The notes: a model not told the origin generated them from the letters alone. Counted from the first letter of the stretch, positions 1-9,064 are shown. The stretch: 60,875 nucleotides of DNA from CAYGSN01 sp964352675 (GCA_964352675.1 CAYGSN010000014.1:1-60875); one strand, 5' to 3'. A program made the numbers and translations.

Positions 1-334
1 GGGCGTCGCGTACACTTTGAATTTGCGCGACTTTCGAAGCGGCCAGCCCGGTTTCTTCGTCCCTCAATCTGGGGTTCAGCAACACTATATCCGGGTTTTC
101 GGAGCCTTTTAATTTGTTTTGCAGGGCAAAAGCGCCGTTCAGGGCATCTCCTTCGTTTTGTGGGTCTCCGCCAATTTCTAAAACCTCAAGCGCCACAGTG
201 CGGTAAAGAGCACCGGTATCGAGATAGGCAAAATGCAGCTTTCGGGCGAGGGCTTTGCTGAGAGTTCCTTTACCTGCAGAGCTGGGACCGTCTACAGCAA
301 TTACGGGCTTTTTTTTCAGTGTTTTGTCTGGCAT
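1..334 (-). CDS. cmk: Cytidylate kinase, N-terminal part (runs off the window)
   Basis: CMP/dCMP kinase phosphorylates CMP and dCMP using ATP in pyrimidine nucleotide supply. The visible 111 codons start at the ATG at 334 and begin MPDKTLKKKPVIAVDGPSSA. They include the P-loop GPSSAGKGTL (about residues 16-25) and the family motif YLDTGALYRTVA. The rest of the protein lies beyond base 1. In many proteobacteria cmk follows aroA directly; here a plus-strand lipoprotein gene sits between them and starts only 11 bases from the cmk start codon, so the two are divergent and their upstream signals must overlap. The family call is secure. Confidence 0.93.
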   Translation of the reverse strand, partial: MPDKTLKKKPVIAVDGPSSAGKGTLSKALARKLHFAYLDTGALYRTVALEVLEIGGDPQNEGDALNGAFALQNKLKGSENPDIVLLNPRLRDEETGLAASKVAQIQSVRDA

Positions 335-345
335 GGTCGTAGCCT

Positions 346-975
346 ATGAAAATGAAAATCCAAAGTACAGTTCTTTTTTGTCTGCTCCTCATTCTTGCTG
401 CCTGCTCAAAGGGGCAGGGGATTAGCTTGCATGAATTTGCGCATGATAAGGCTACCTTGCAAAATTTTACCGTCTGCCATGGTTTTGGCTGTAATGAGAG
501 CACGGAGGCGTATTTAACGCAGGCGCAATGGCAGCAGGTCTTGACTTTGTTTAACCCGCCTGCAAAAAATGCGGCGCAGGAACGCGAGAGGATTGCGCGC
601 GCCGTGGGCATGGTTGAAAACTTCATTCTGGCCAATACCGACCTGCAAAAAGATTATGGCCGCGCCGAGACATTCAAGGGCCATAACGGGCAAATGGATT
701 GCGTGGATGAGGCGATTAACACCTCGCTTATTCTTGATTTTATTAGCCGCGAAGATGTGCTGGTCTGGAACGAGGTGCGCGGCCCCATCCATCGGGGCTA
801 TATCGTTGATATGATGTGGCCTCATAACAGCGCGGCGGTGAGAGAAATCGCAACGGGGGAGACCTACGCGATTGATTCCTATTTCTTCGATACCGGTCAT
901 CCGGCCTCCGTTGTGCCGCTTGATATATGGCTGGATAATTGGGGGCCGGATAGGAATAAAGAAGGCACTAGCTAA
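346..975 (+). CDS. Lipoprotein with a possible transglutaminase-like fold
   Basis: A 209-residue protein of no family I recognise outright. The N-terminus is a lipoprotein signal: basic MKMK, a hydrophobic run, then lipobox LAAC with Cys20 as the predicted lipidation site, so it is probably membrane-attached on the periplasmic side. The mature part has Cys119 in MDCVDEA, His160 in WPHNSAAVREI and Asp177 in YAIDSY. That order and spacing resemble the Cys-His-Asp triad of transglutaminase-like cysteine proteases, but this is inference from the pattern only. The gene lies between aroA and cmk on the opposite strand and overlaps the aroA 3' end by 8 bases. No clear ribosome binding site precedes ATG346; ATG352 is an alternative. 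Confidence 0.75.
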   Translation: MKMKIQSTVLFCLLLILAACSKGQGISLHEFAHDKATLQNFTVCHGFGCNESTEAYLTQAQWQQVLTLFNPPAKNAAQERERIARAVGMVENFILANTDLQKDYGRAETFKGHNGQMDCVDEAINTSLILDFISREDVLVWNEVRGPIHRGYIVDMMWPHNSAAVREIATGETYAIDSYFFDTGHPASVVPLDIWLDNWGPDRNKEGTS

Positions 976-2287
976 TCTCTGAGCCGAGTTCCTGCATCAA
1001 TTCTACGAAATTCGGGAAGCTTGTGGCAATCGGGGTGGCGTCATCAATTTGGACGGGCTCATCTGTGACTGTGCCGAGAACCAGAAAGCTCATGGCGATG
1101 CGGTGATCCAGGGCGGTTTCAATTGCTGTGCCGCCTTTGGGTGGTTTTCCGGTGCCGTGAATGGTTAGACTATCCTCGCCCATTTCCAGATCCACACCGC
1201 AGGCTTTTAGGCCATTGGCAATCATCAATAAACGGTCGCTTTCCTTGACGCGCAATTCCGCCAGCCCAGTCATTTTTGTTTTGCCATCGGCGCAGGCGCA
1301 CGCCATGGCCAGCACAGGGAATTCATCAATCATGTCGGGCACGCGAGCCGGGGGCACGTCAATACCCTTGAGCGGGCCAGAACCTTTAATGACAATATCG
1401 GCAATTTTTTCGCCCGCTTCGATGCGTTCATGCTCAAAGGTGATGTCCGCGCCCATCTCCTGCAGCGTCAGGTAAAGCCCGTTGCGGCGCTCACTCATTC
1501 CTATGCGTGGCAGGCGGATGTCCGAGCCTTCATTGATCGCAGCCGCCACGGCCGGAAATGCGGCCGAAGATGGATCGCTTGGGACATCAATTGCGCCGGG
1601 CTGGAGCTGTTGATGGCCTATAACGGTGATGGCATGCGCGCCATCTTCGAGTATTTCTGTTTTCACATCCACCCCAAAGGCGCGGAGCATATTTTCTGTG
1701 TGATCACGGGTGGGGCGCTCTTCAATCACGGTCGTTGCGCCTCTGGCATTCAGACCCGCAAGCAAGATCGCGGATTTCACCTGCGCGGAGGCGACAGGTA
1801 GGCGGTATTCTATGCAGAGCGTATCTTTGCAGCCCCTGACGGTCAGCGGCAATCGTCCGCCTTCTTTCGCCTCAAAGTTGGCCCCCATCATCTCCAGCGG
1901 TGTCATCACGCGCTGCATGGGGCGTTTGGAAAGGGAAGCATCACCAGTGAATTTAGCCGATATATTATGCCCGCCAACGAGGCCCATGAGGAGCCTTGTA
2001 GAGGTTCCTGAATTGCCCATTTCAAGCGGATCGCTGGGTTGATGCAATCCACCAATTCCAGTGCCGAATATGCGCCATAGCCCATCGCCGCCTTTTTCAA
2101 TTTTTGCGCCAAGTTGGCGCATGGCCTGGGCGGTGCACAGCACATCTTCGCCTTCCAAGAGGCCGCTGATCATCGTCTCGCCAATCGCAAGCCCGCCCAG
2201 CATAAGAGCACGGTGCGAAATCGATTTATCACCGGGGATACGGACTCGTCCTGTCAGGGCGCTTGATTTTTTTGCCGTTAAACTCAT
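968..2287 (-). CDS. aroA: 3-phosphoshikimate 1-carboxyvinyltransferase (EPSP synthase)
   Basis: Joins PEP and shikimate-3-phosphate in the sixth step of the shikimate pathway, in the cytoplasm. The 439-residue length is normal. Visible signatures are the N-terminal GDKSISHRALMLGG (residues 19-32), the PEP-site loop GNSGTSTRLLMGLVG, SAQVKSAILLAGLN, TRDHTE, and the C-terminal ELRVKESDRL and LDHRIAMSFLVLG. Overall it resembles the Agrobacterium CP4 type (class II), sharing GDKS, SAQVK and RDHTE. However, the PEP loop carries Gly in the GTSTR segment where CP4 has Ala, and the class II NxTR motif is replaced by ERRN. It was probably co-transcribed with cmk ancestrally. Confidence 0.96.
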   Translation of the reverse strand: MSLTAKKSSALTGRVRIPGDKSISHRALMLGGLAIGETMISGLLEGEDVLCTAQAMRQLGAKIEKGGDGLWRIFGTGIGGLHQPSDPLEMGNSGTSTRLLMGLVGGHNISAKFTGDASLSKRPMQRVMTPLEMMGANFEAKEGGRLPLTVRGCKDTLCIEYRLPVASAQVKSAILLAGLNARGATTVIEERPTRDHTENMLRAFGVDVKTEILEDGAHAITVIGHQQLQPGAIDVPSDPSSAAFPAVAAAINEGSDIRLPRIGMSERRNGLYLTLQEMGADITFEHERIEAGEKIADIVIKGSGPLKGIDVPPARVPDMIDEFPVLAMACACADGKTKMTGLAELRVKESDRLLMIANGLKACGVDLEMGEDSLTIHGTGKPPKGGTAIETALDHRIAMSFLVLGTVTDEPVQIDDATPIATSFPNFVELMQELGSEIS

Positions 2288-2330
2288 GGGCTAAGACATA
2301 GCGTTTTCAATGGATGATGGCAAAGGGATT

Positions 2331-4502
2331 TTATTGTTTGAAGCTGCTCAGATCGCCGTTATAAGATGTGGCAAATTTTGTGAAATCTTCATTGGGTACA
2401 GGGCGAGAATAGCGGAAGCCCTGTACTTCATCACAATTATGCTCGATCAGGAAGTCTTCATGCTCTTTGGTCTCCACGCCCTCTGCGATAACCTTCAGGT
2501 TCAAAGAATGACCAAGGCCCACAATCGTACGGGCAATTGCGGCATCATCCGGGTTGTTGAGTGCATTGCGAATAAAGCTCTGATCGATTTTCAGGCGGTC
2601 GATCGGGAATTGCCGAAGGTAAGACAGAGAGGAATACCCCGTACCGAAATCGTCAATCGCCAGCTCAACTCCCAGGCTGTGCAATGCCTGAAGGGTTTGG
2701 ATAGTATGCTGGATATCGTCCATAAACACACTTTCCGTTACCTCCAACTCCAATTTGCGTGGATCAAGTTTTGTATCGATTAAGGTTTTGTTGACGAAGG
2801 CAACCATATCACTCTGGCTGAATTGTGCGGCCGAGACGTTAACCGCAATGCGGATATCCACGCCGTGTTTAACACTCCATTCCTTTGCGTCCTTACAAGC
2901 TTTGTGCAGTACCCATTCGCCGATGGGAACGATCAGTCCGGATTGTTCGGCAATCGGAATAAATTCACCGGGTGAGATAAAGCTACCGCCTTCTTTGCTA
3001 TTATTGGGCTTCCACCAGCGCAACAGTGCTTCTGCACCAATAATTTTTCCAGTTTTCAGGTCCAGCTGAGGCTGGTAATGCAAATCAAGTTCGCTATTTT
3101 CCAGAGCATCACTCAAATCACGCAGCATCTGGAAGCGCGCCTGTACAGCGCGGTCGAAGTCTTCCGAATATTCGCGGATGCCATCACGCCCTTCTTCTTT
3201 GGCACGGTTTAGGGCGATATCGGCGTTTTTTAAAACCTGGTCAGGGTCAACGCCGTCATCAGGGAAGGTTGAAACGCCTATGGAGGAGCGAACTTGGAAG
3301 GATTCGTTAAAGACACGGAAAGGCTCGGAACGGATAACACTATGCACTTTTTCGGCCACATCGCGCGCCGAGCTAACCCCGCTGCTCAGCGGCATGGTGA
3401 TGGCGAACTCATCCTCTCCTGTGCGTGAAACTGTTGCAGATTCAGGCATAGCGGAGCGCAGACGTTTGCCGACGCTGCGCAGGATGGCATCTCCGACATT
3501 ATGTCCCATTGAGTCATTGATATCTTTGAAATGATCCAGATCTAGCGCGACGACGGCAAATCGCTTCACGCTTCCGTCGTTGCCAGCTTGCATGTGGTCG
3601 GACAGGGTTTGTAGAAACAATGTGCGGTTTGGCAGGCCAGTTAGCGTGTCGTAATAAGCGAGTTTGTGAATTTTATCCTCAGCAGCGCTGCGGATACGTT
3701 TGATGTTGTCGGCATTCTGGTGAATGAGCTTCTGTGCCAAAGCAATGGCTCCGCCAATTTCATCATTTGTTTTATAGGGCGAGTCGGGAATTTTTGGTTC
3801 TTCTGGATTTTTGCTGGCCGCCATCAGGTTGTTGCGCATAAACAAGATAGGCTCCAACAGCCAGTGACCCAGTGCAATCATCAAAACCGTGGTGACAAAG
3901 GCGGACATCAGCAGGGTAATAATAATTGTTTGTTCTGTGTATTCTTGCACTCTGATGCCTACCTCACTGGAATCAAGCCGGGCGACGATAATGTAAGGGC
4001 GGCGTAGTTCGCTACTGCGGAAGACAACCTCATAGGAAGCGCCATCTGGGCTGAGATAAGTCCGTGCCAGGCTGTCCCGATCATACAGGACAATAGTTAC
4101 CGGCTCACCATAGCTTTCAATCAAATCTAGTTGGCTGGAATAAATAGTCAGGCCGTTGACTTTTGTTGTAGCCAGAAGACGGGTTGCGTCTTCTTCGGTG
4201 AAGGGGGATTGGAAGAGATCAATAATTGTGGTGTCAAGCAGAGGGGCAATGCCGGATCGGCCAATTTCTTTGAGTTCATTCAAGTGCTGCTGGCGAACTT
4301 CTTCAGTTTTGATAATCAGCACACCAGTCTGCACCAGCGCAATCATCATGAAAGCTGTCAAAGCTATGTACCAGCTTAGACGACTTTTCCAGATTTGTGC
4401 CGGCGACGTGGTAATAATGGATTTAAACGCCGATGTTTTTGTTTTTTCCTGTTTCACAGATTTGAAAAATGCCGCTGATTTGAATTTCGGAACTGATATC
4501 AT
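2331..4502 (-). CDS. Membrane GGDEF-EAL protein, probable c-di-GMP phosphodiesterase
   Basis: A 723-residue composite c-di-GMP protein. TM1 is at about residues 42-64, followed by a periplasmic sensor region of about 125 residues, TM2 at about 191-215, and a HAMP-like linker. A GGDEF domain follows (YYDTLTGLPNR at 283-293) and then an EAL domain from about 460. The cyclase signature reads TGEDEF (residues 361-366), with the second Gly changed to Glu, so cyclase activity is doubtful. The EAL domain keeps its metal and catalytic motifs: EALLRW (491-496), NVSAAQF, ELEVTES, DDFGTGYSSLSYL, KIDQSF, AEGVE and QGFRYS. I infer a phosphodiesterase whose GGDEF domain binds GTP or senses. It stands alone, 43 bases downstream of aroA's start region. 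Confidence 0.9.
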   Translation of the reverse strand: MISVPKFKSAAFFKSVKQEKTKTSAFKSIITTSPAQIWKSRLSWYIALTAFMMIALVQTGVLIIKTEEVRQQHLNELKEIGRSGIAPLLDTTIIDLFQSPFTEEDATRLLATTKVNGLTIYSSQLDLIESYGEPVTIVLYDRDSLARTYLSPDGASYEVVFRSSELRRPYIIVARLDSSEVGIRVQEYTEQTIIITLLMSAFVTTVLMIALGHWLLEPILFMRNNLMAASKNPEEPKIPDSPYKTNDEIGGAIALAQKLIHQNADNIKRIRSAAEDKIHKLAYYDTLTGLPNRTLFLQTLSDHMQAGNDGSVKRFAVVALDLDHFKDINDSMGHNVGDAILRSVGKRLRSAMPESATVSRTGEDEFAITMPLSSGVSSARDVAEKVHSVIRSEPFRVFNESFQVRSSIGVSTFPDDGVDPDQVLKNADIALNRAKEEGRDGIREYSEDFDRAVQARFQMLRDLSDALENSELDLHYQPQLDLKTGKIIGAEALLRWWKPNNSKEGGSFISPGEFIPIAEQSGLIVPIGEWVLHKACKDAKEWSVKHGVDIRIAVNVSAAQFSQSDMVAFVNKTLIDTKLDPRKLELEVTESVFMDDIQHTIQTLQALHSLGVELAIDDFGTGYSSLSYLRQFPIDRLKIDQSFIRNALNNPDDAAIARTIVGLGHSLNLKVIAEGVETKEHEDFLIEHNCDEVQGFRYSRPVPNEDFTKFATSYNGDLSSFKQ

Positions 4503-4744
4503 TCAAAGCCTATTATTCACTATTCGGCGCGTGGTGTACATGACCTTCTTGGCCTCATACACATGTGGCCGGGAAGGTCCCTCAATTGCTGTTGTTAAGC
4601 CCTTCTTTAATTGTACCCCGCCAAATCTTAATAAGGTATTGAAACCCGCAGAAACCAATCTTTATGGCAGTGCTAACCCTATGAATTCAATAGCAAAAAA
4701 ATAAAATTTTTTCTAAAAATTTAATCAATTTTTCCACGAATTTA

Positions 4745-5965
4745 TTATGAATTCAACAGGATCGGATTTTGAGAATCAATTTTCTTTGCCCGGATGATTG
4801 TCCTGCTTTCATCATGCAGTGTGCAGGCAAACAGATAGTCTTCGCCGCCGTCTTTTATTTTCAGGCGTTTTTTCAGGGCGGCAGCATCAGCAGGAAAATT
4901 ACGCACCGCAAGATTTGCTTTTGAAACAGGAAAAGGTTTGGATTTGATATCAATTGTTTCAAGCACCTGAAAACGCCGTCCTGGGAAGTCCGGGCGGTCA
5001 TGCGCGTCTGTATAAAGATGGGTGTGAGGGTGGAGCTTCCGAAGCTCAAAGCGTAGGGCCAGGGTTTTAAAACCTCCGGATTTCAGGAATGCCGGACCGG
5101 GTTCGAATAAGTAAGATTCGAGAGGTCCTACAGCGGTTTCTGCGTTATTTTCTTCACCAGCAGTAAAGCGCAACGCTGCGATGGCACAGCCCTCATCGTC
5201 AATATTAACGGCGGTAAGGGGGACATATTCGAAATTAGCGTCGGTTGCTGCATTCAGGATATACAAAACCTCGCGGCATTCGCCGCGCCATTCGACAACG
5301 TGAACCGCTGCCACATGCGCCAGTTTCCGCACGGCAGAAGCGATATCAAGCATGGGCGAGGCTTTGACCATCACCGTTCCGGCTTTTTCCAGTATGAGCG
5401 GTAAAAGCGTTGTGACATCGGGGCTGCATTCTTCCAGTCTCACAATTTTACTGCGTGCTGTGTTGCGCCTTTGCGGATCAATATAAACAAAATCCGATAG
5501 CGCCATGGACTCTATGAAATTCTCCGCATCTGCCTGTACGACCTCTATATTCCCATTGCCAAGCAGTGGGAGATTATGGGCCAGCAAAGCGGCGCACTCC
5601 GCATTGCGCTCTATGACAGTTCCGTGCCGGAATTTCTGTGAAAACGCCCAGCTATCAACCCCTGCTCCGCCTGTAAGATCGATAAAGTTTTGGCCATCCA
5701 CGAGAGAGGCTTTATACCGCGCCGTTGCTGCGGAGGAGGCCTGTTCCACAATGTCGGCCGGGGGAAAAACAAGATCCGGATGAGCAGTCAGCCATTGCGG
5801 CAGCTTTTCCTTTGCTTTTTGTTTCGCCTTGATTTGATCCAGTACGAGAGGAAACGCCCATGTGCGATCCGGCGGGCCCTTGAGCGCCAGATCTGAAACA
5901 TTGGCTTGCGCGTAAGTCTTTATAAAATCGGCAATTTTGGGCTGCAATAGGGTACGCCAGGTCAT
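4745..5965 (-). CDS. Class I SAM-dependent methyltransferase with THUMP-like C-terminal domain
   Basis: A 406-residue predicted methyltransferase. The SAM-binding motif I is DLTGGAGVDSW (residues 96-106), followed by an acidic residue after beta-2 (VIERNAE) and the catalytic-loop tetrapeptide region YIDPQRRN (161-168). DPQRR replaces the DPPY/NPPY of N6-adenine methyltransferases and is typical of the THUMP_like family found scattered in Bacteroidetes, archaea and a few proteobacteria. The C-terminal third (KTLALRFELRKLHPHTHLY, then KANLAVRNFP) fits the THUMP-like domain. The substrate is unknown; RNA is the usual guess. Single gene, divergent from the response regulator at 6066. Confidence 0.8.
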   Translation of the reverse strand: MTWRTLLQPKIADFIKTYAQANVSDLALKGPPDRTWAFPLVLDQIKAKQKAKEKLPQWLTAHPDLVFPPADIVEQASSAATARYKASLVDGQNFIDLTGGAGVDSWAFSQKFRHGTVIERNAECAALLAHNLPLLGNGNIEVVQADAENFIESMALSDFVYIDPQRRNTARSKIVRLEECSPDVTTLLPLILEKAGTVMVKASPMLDIASAVRKLAHVAAVHVVEWRGECREVLYILNAATDANFEYVPLTAVNIDDEGCAIAALRFTAGEENNAETAVGPLESYLFEPGPAFLKSGGFKTLALRFELRKLHPHTHLYTDAHDRPDFPGRRFQVLETIDIKSKPFPVSKANLAVRNFPADAAALKKRLKIKDGGEDYLFACTLHDESRTIIRAKKIDSQNPILLNS

Positions 5966-6065
5966 AATATTACGTAAATTAAAAATTAAGTTTTATCCAT
6001 CATAATGATAGTGGGGAAGAGTATAATTATAAAAGAATAAATGTGATCAGGGATTGAGGGCGGCA

Positions 6066-6965
6066 ATGAAGGTTATTCGCGAAAGTGCGGAACATCATTT
6101 TTTGACAACGCTTGAGCAGCTTAAAACCGGCAAGACCAAGGGCTGGACGGCGCTGTATTTTGCTTTATCCAAAAACCTTCCGCATTCTATGATTATTGAA
6201 GACCAGGTTGCAATAGAACAGCATCTGAGCGCGGCTAAGCAGCAGGGAGAAAGTTTTGTGCAGCATCTGCACGACAGTTGTAAGGGTCTGCAGCGCGGCT
6301 ATATTTACCTTTTTTCCGATAACGATGTGGTGGCGCTGGTCCAGTGCGAAACGCCTGAAGAAAAAGTCTTGCTACAAGAGCTTTATAAGCAGATGCAAAA
6401 AAACCTGCCCGGTGAGATTGCAGATTCCACAGTTCTGGGCAACGAGTTTTACAATTATCAAAAGCTGGTCGATAAAAAACTTCTATCTGCAAAAGCCCAT
6501 CATGCCTATAGAGCTATGGTTGACAGCAACAAAGTTTCCAGCATTCCCGTTCGCCGTTCGCGCCGGGAGCACCCGCAGGTTCTGATTATTGAGGACGATC
6601 GCTTTACGGCCTCCTATACAGCCAATATTCTGAGCAAGGATTATGATCTTAATGTGGCGCGCAATGGTGAGGAGGGTATTATTTCCTATATCGAGAACGC
6701 TCCTGATATTGTCTTTCTGGATATCCATTTACCCGGCCTGAATGGTCATGAGACGTTGCAGGCGATCCGGGCGGTTGACCCCAAAGCATTTGTGGTGATG
6801 CTGAGTGTCGATACGGCGCGGGAGAATATCAAACAAGCCTCGGATATCGGGGCGCAGAATTTCCTGAAAAAACCTTTTTCAAAAGAGCGTCTGATCCACA
6901 CGGTGCGCAATTCCCCCTATGTGCGCAGTCTTTTTGCGCGCATGGACAGCTCGATTATGCATTAA
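6066..6965 (+). CDS. Response regulator with C-terminal receiver domain and unknown N-terminal domain
   Basis: A 299-residue protein with its receiver at the C-terminal end, the reverse of the usual layout. The receiver (about residues 170-292) has acidic pair Asp177-Asp178 in LIIEDDRF, phospho-acceptor Asp219 in FLDIHLPG, Ser247 in MLSVD and Lys269 in LKKPF, so phosphorylation looks intact. Residues 1-160 match no family I know and contain YIYLFSDNDVVALV, which looks like a compact alpha/beta fold. There is no DNA-binding domain, so it probably acts through protein contacts. I chose ATG6066 because GAGGG at 6056-6060 is a good ribosome binding site; an in-frame TTG at 6054 would add four residues. 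No cognate kinase is adjacent. Confidence 0.85.
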   Translation: MKVIRESAEHHFLTTLEQLKTGKTKGWTALYFALSKNLPHSMIIEDQVAIEQHLSAAKQQGESFVQHLHDSCKGLQRGYIYLFSDNDVVALVQCETPEEKVLLQELYKQMQKNLPGEIADSTVLGNEFYNYQKLVDKKLLSAKAHHAYRAMVDSNKVSSIPVRRSRREHPQVLIIEDDRFTASYTANILSKDYDLNVARNGEEGIISYIENAPDIVFLDIHLPGLNGHETLQAIRAVDPKAFVVMLSVDTARENIKQASDIGAQNFLKKPFSKERLIHTVRNSPYVRSLFARMDSSIMH

Positions 6966-6974
6966 TATGAAAAT

Positions 6975-7586
6975 TTAGCGGCGCTCGGTCATTCGCAGGA
7001 AGCGATCGCGCACTTCCGCATCTTCTTTGAACACCCCTGAAAACGATGTTGTGACTGTGCTTGAATTGGCTTTATTCACGCCACGGATCGACATGCATTG
7101 ATGATCTGCATCGATCATAACGGCCGCACCTTTTGGTTTCAGGGTATTTCCGATTACATCAACAATTTGTCGGGTCATATTTTCCTGGGAGGTTAGCCTG
7201 CGTCCGTAAATTTCAACGATGCGGGCGAGCTTGCTAATCCCGACAACGGCCTGGTCGGGCCAGTAGGCGATATGGGCTTTTCCAATAATGGGAACCATGT
7301 GATGCTCACAATGGGAAACAAAATCGATATCTTTGACCAGAACGATGTCATCATAATCTTCAATATCATCAAAGGTTTTGCTGAGCTCTTTAGCAGCGTT
7401 TTGTTCGTATCCGGCGAAAAATTCGTCATAGGCGCGAACCACGCGTGCGGGCGTTTCGATTAAACCGGCGCGCGAGGGGTTTTCGCCGATATAGCGCAGC
7501 AGGATCTCCACCGCCTCTTCCGCCTCTTTGCGGCTGGGGCGTGATTTGCTACAAAAGGCTTTAGGTTCGATAATTTCCGAGGCCAT
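6975..7586 (-). CDS. folE: GTP cyclohydrolase I
   Basis: Converts GTP to 7,8-dihydroneopterin triphosphate, the first step of tetrahydrofolate synthesis. At 203 residues it has the standard bacterial length. Zinc and active-site motifs are present: FVSHCEHHMVPIIGKAHIAY, and DADHQCMSIRGV with the second zinc Cys. The substrate-binding QENMTRQI and the terminal SSTVTTSFSGVF are also present. It converges tail to tail with the response regulator gene (9 bases apart) and is divergent from cysS. Confidence 0.97.
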   Translation of the reverse strand: MASEIIEPKAFCSKSRPSRKEAEEAVEILLRYIGENPSRAGLIETPARVVRAYDEFFAGYEQNAAKELSKTFDDIEDYDDIVLVKDIDFVSHCEHHMVPIIGKAHIAYWPDQAVVGISKLARIVEIYGRRLTSQENMTRQIVDVIGNTLKPKGAAVMIDADHQCMSIRGVNKANSSTVTTSFSGVFKEDAEVRDRFLRMTERR

Positions 7587-7675
7587 TCTTTTTCAACCTG
7601 TTATGCTTTAGGGCTTGGTCTTACCCTGATTTTCGCGTATTTTCCAGTAAAAACTGAACCACAAATATACAAAAT

Positions 7676-9064
7676 ATGCCGCATTTACAACTTTACAATA
7701 GCCTAACCCGCAAAAAACAGCTCTTTACACCCCTTAATCCGGAGCACGTGACGCTCTATGCCTGCGGTCCGACGGTCTATAATTACGCCCATATCGGCAA
7801 TGCGCGCATGGCCGTGGTGTTTGACCTACTGGCCCGGGTTTTGCGCACCCAATATCCGAAGGTGATCTATGTCTCTAACATCACCGACGTGGATGACAAG
7901 ATCATTGATGCGGCACGTGAAAGCGGCGAAGCCATTAATGTTATTACCGAGAAATATGCGAGGATATATAACGAGGATATGGCTGCTTTGGGCGTCGCCC
8001 CGCCTGATATTCAACCGCTGGCGACCGCGCATATTGCTGAAATGATTGCCTTGATCGAGCGTCTGATTGAGCGCGGCCATGCCTATGAAGCCGACGGGCA
8101 TGTGCTGTTCCACGTGCCGTCTTTCCCGGCCTATGGCGGGCTCTCTGGTCGCAGCCGCTATGAACAAATTGCCGGCGCGCGGGTTGAGGTTGCCGGTTAT
8201 AAAAAAGACCCGGCGGATTTTGTGCTTTGGAAACCCTCCAGCGGCGATGAACCAGGCTGGGATAGTCCATTCGGCTTTGGCCGGCCCGGCTGGCATATTG
8301 AATGTTCAGCTATGGCGGAAAAACATCTGGGCCTGCCGTTTGACATTCATGGCGGCGGGGCGGATCTGAAATTCCCACATCATGAAAATGAAATCGCCCA
8401 GAGCTGTTGCGCCCATGGGCATGAAGACGATTTATCCGCGTTCGCCAAAATCTGGGTGCATAACGGGTTTGTGACGGTGGAGGGGGAGAAAATGTCCAAA
8501 TCCCTTGGCAATGTCACACTGGTGCATGATCTGATTAAGGATTATTCGGGCCCGGTGCTGCGCCTGGCTTTATTGTCCGCGCATTACAGGCAGCCGCTGG
8601 ATTGGAGCGCCCAGGCTTTGCATCAGGCCGGAAAGCTTTATGAACGGCTTATGCGGGCGGCTGAAATGCTGCAGGATGTGGAGGCTGAATCCGGCGATGA
8701 AATTGATGATGTGATCAAGGCTGCGTTGCAGGATGATCTGAATACACCGATGGTGCTGTCTGCGCTGAATGATTTAATCGGCCGGATAAACAAAGCAGCT
8801 ACTGCCGGGTCAAAAGACCTCTCTATCCTCAAATTAATCTTACATAATTCAATGAGGTTGTTAGGCGTTTCTTTAATTGGAGACGATCAGGAAGAGGCTG
8901 TTTCAGATGACGAAGCTAAACGCATCGAAAAATTGCTGGGTGAACGCACCGAAGCGCGTGCAGCAAAAAACTTCGCCCGCTCAGATGAAATCCGCGACAA
9001 GCTTGCCGCAAAGGGCATTGAAATAGAAGATACGCCTGAAGGCCCCAAATGGCGCAAGCTTTAG
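7676..9064 (+). CDS. cysS: Cysteinyl-tRNA synthetase
   Basis: Charges tRNA-Cys with cysteine. This is a 462-residue class I synthetase. The N-terminal YACGPTVYNYAHIGNARM holds the first zinc Cys and the HIGH-type motif (HIGN). Other zinc ligands lie in GWHIECSAMAEKHLG and FPHHENEIAQSCCAHG, and KMSKSLGN is the KMSKS loop. The C-terminal DALR-like helical part ends IRDKLAAKGIEIEDTPEGPKW minus its first residues, the usual ending. The stop codon overlaps the end of the convergent pilin-like gene by 4 bases. Confidence 0.97.
   Translation: MPHLQLYNSLTRKKQLFTPLNPEHVTLYACGPTVYNYAHIGNARMAVVFDLLARVLRTQYPKVIYVSNITDVDDKIIDAARESGEAINVITEKYARIYNEDMAALGVAPPDIQPLATAHIAEMIALIERLIERGHAYEADGHVLFHVPSFPAYGGLSGRSRYEQIAGARVEVAGYKKDPADFVLWKPSSGDEPGWDSPFGFGRPGWHIECSAMAEKHLGLPFDIHGGGADLKFPHHENEIAQSCCAHGHEDDLSAFAKIWVHNGFVTVEGEKMSKSLGNVTLVHDLIKDYSGPVLRLALLSAHYRQPLDWSAQALHQAGKLYERLMRAAEMLQDVEAESGDEIDDVIKAALQDDLNTPMVLSALNDLIGRINKAATAGSKDLSILKLILHNSMRLLGVSLIGDDQEEAVSDDEAKRIEKLLGERTEARAAKNFARSDEIRDKLAAKGIEIEDTPEGPKWRKL

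Noticed and set aside
4156..4704. A 182-codon open frame on the plus strand over the 5' end of the GGDEF-EAL gene
   Set aside because: Most of it is antisense to coding sequence and the remainder is AT-rich intergenic DNA; no motif.
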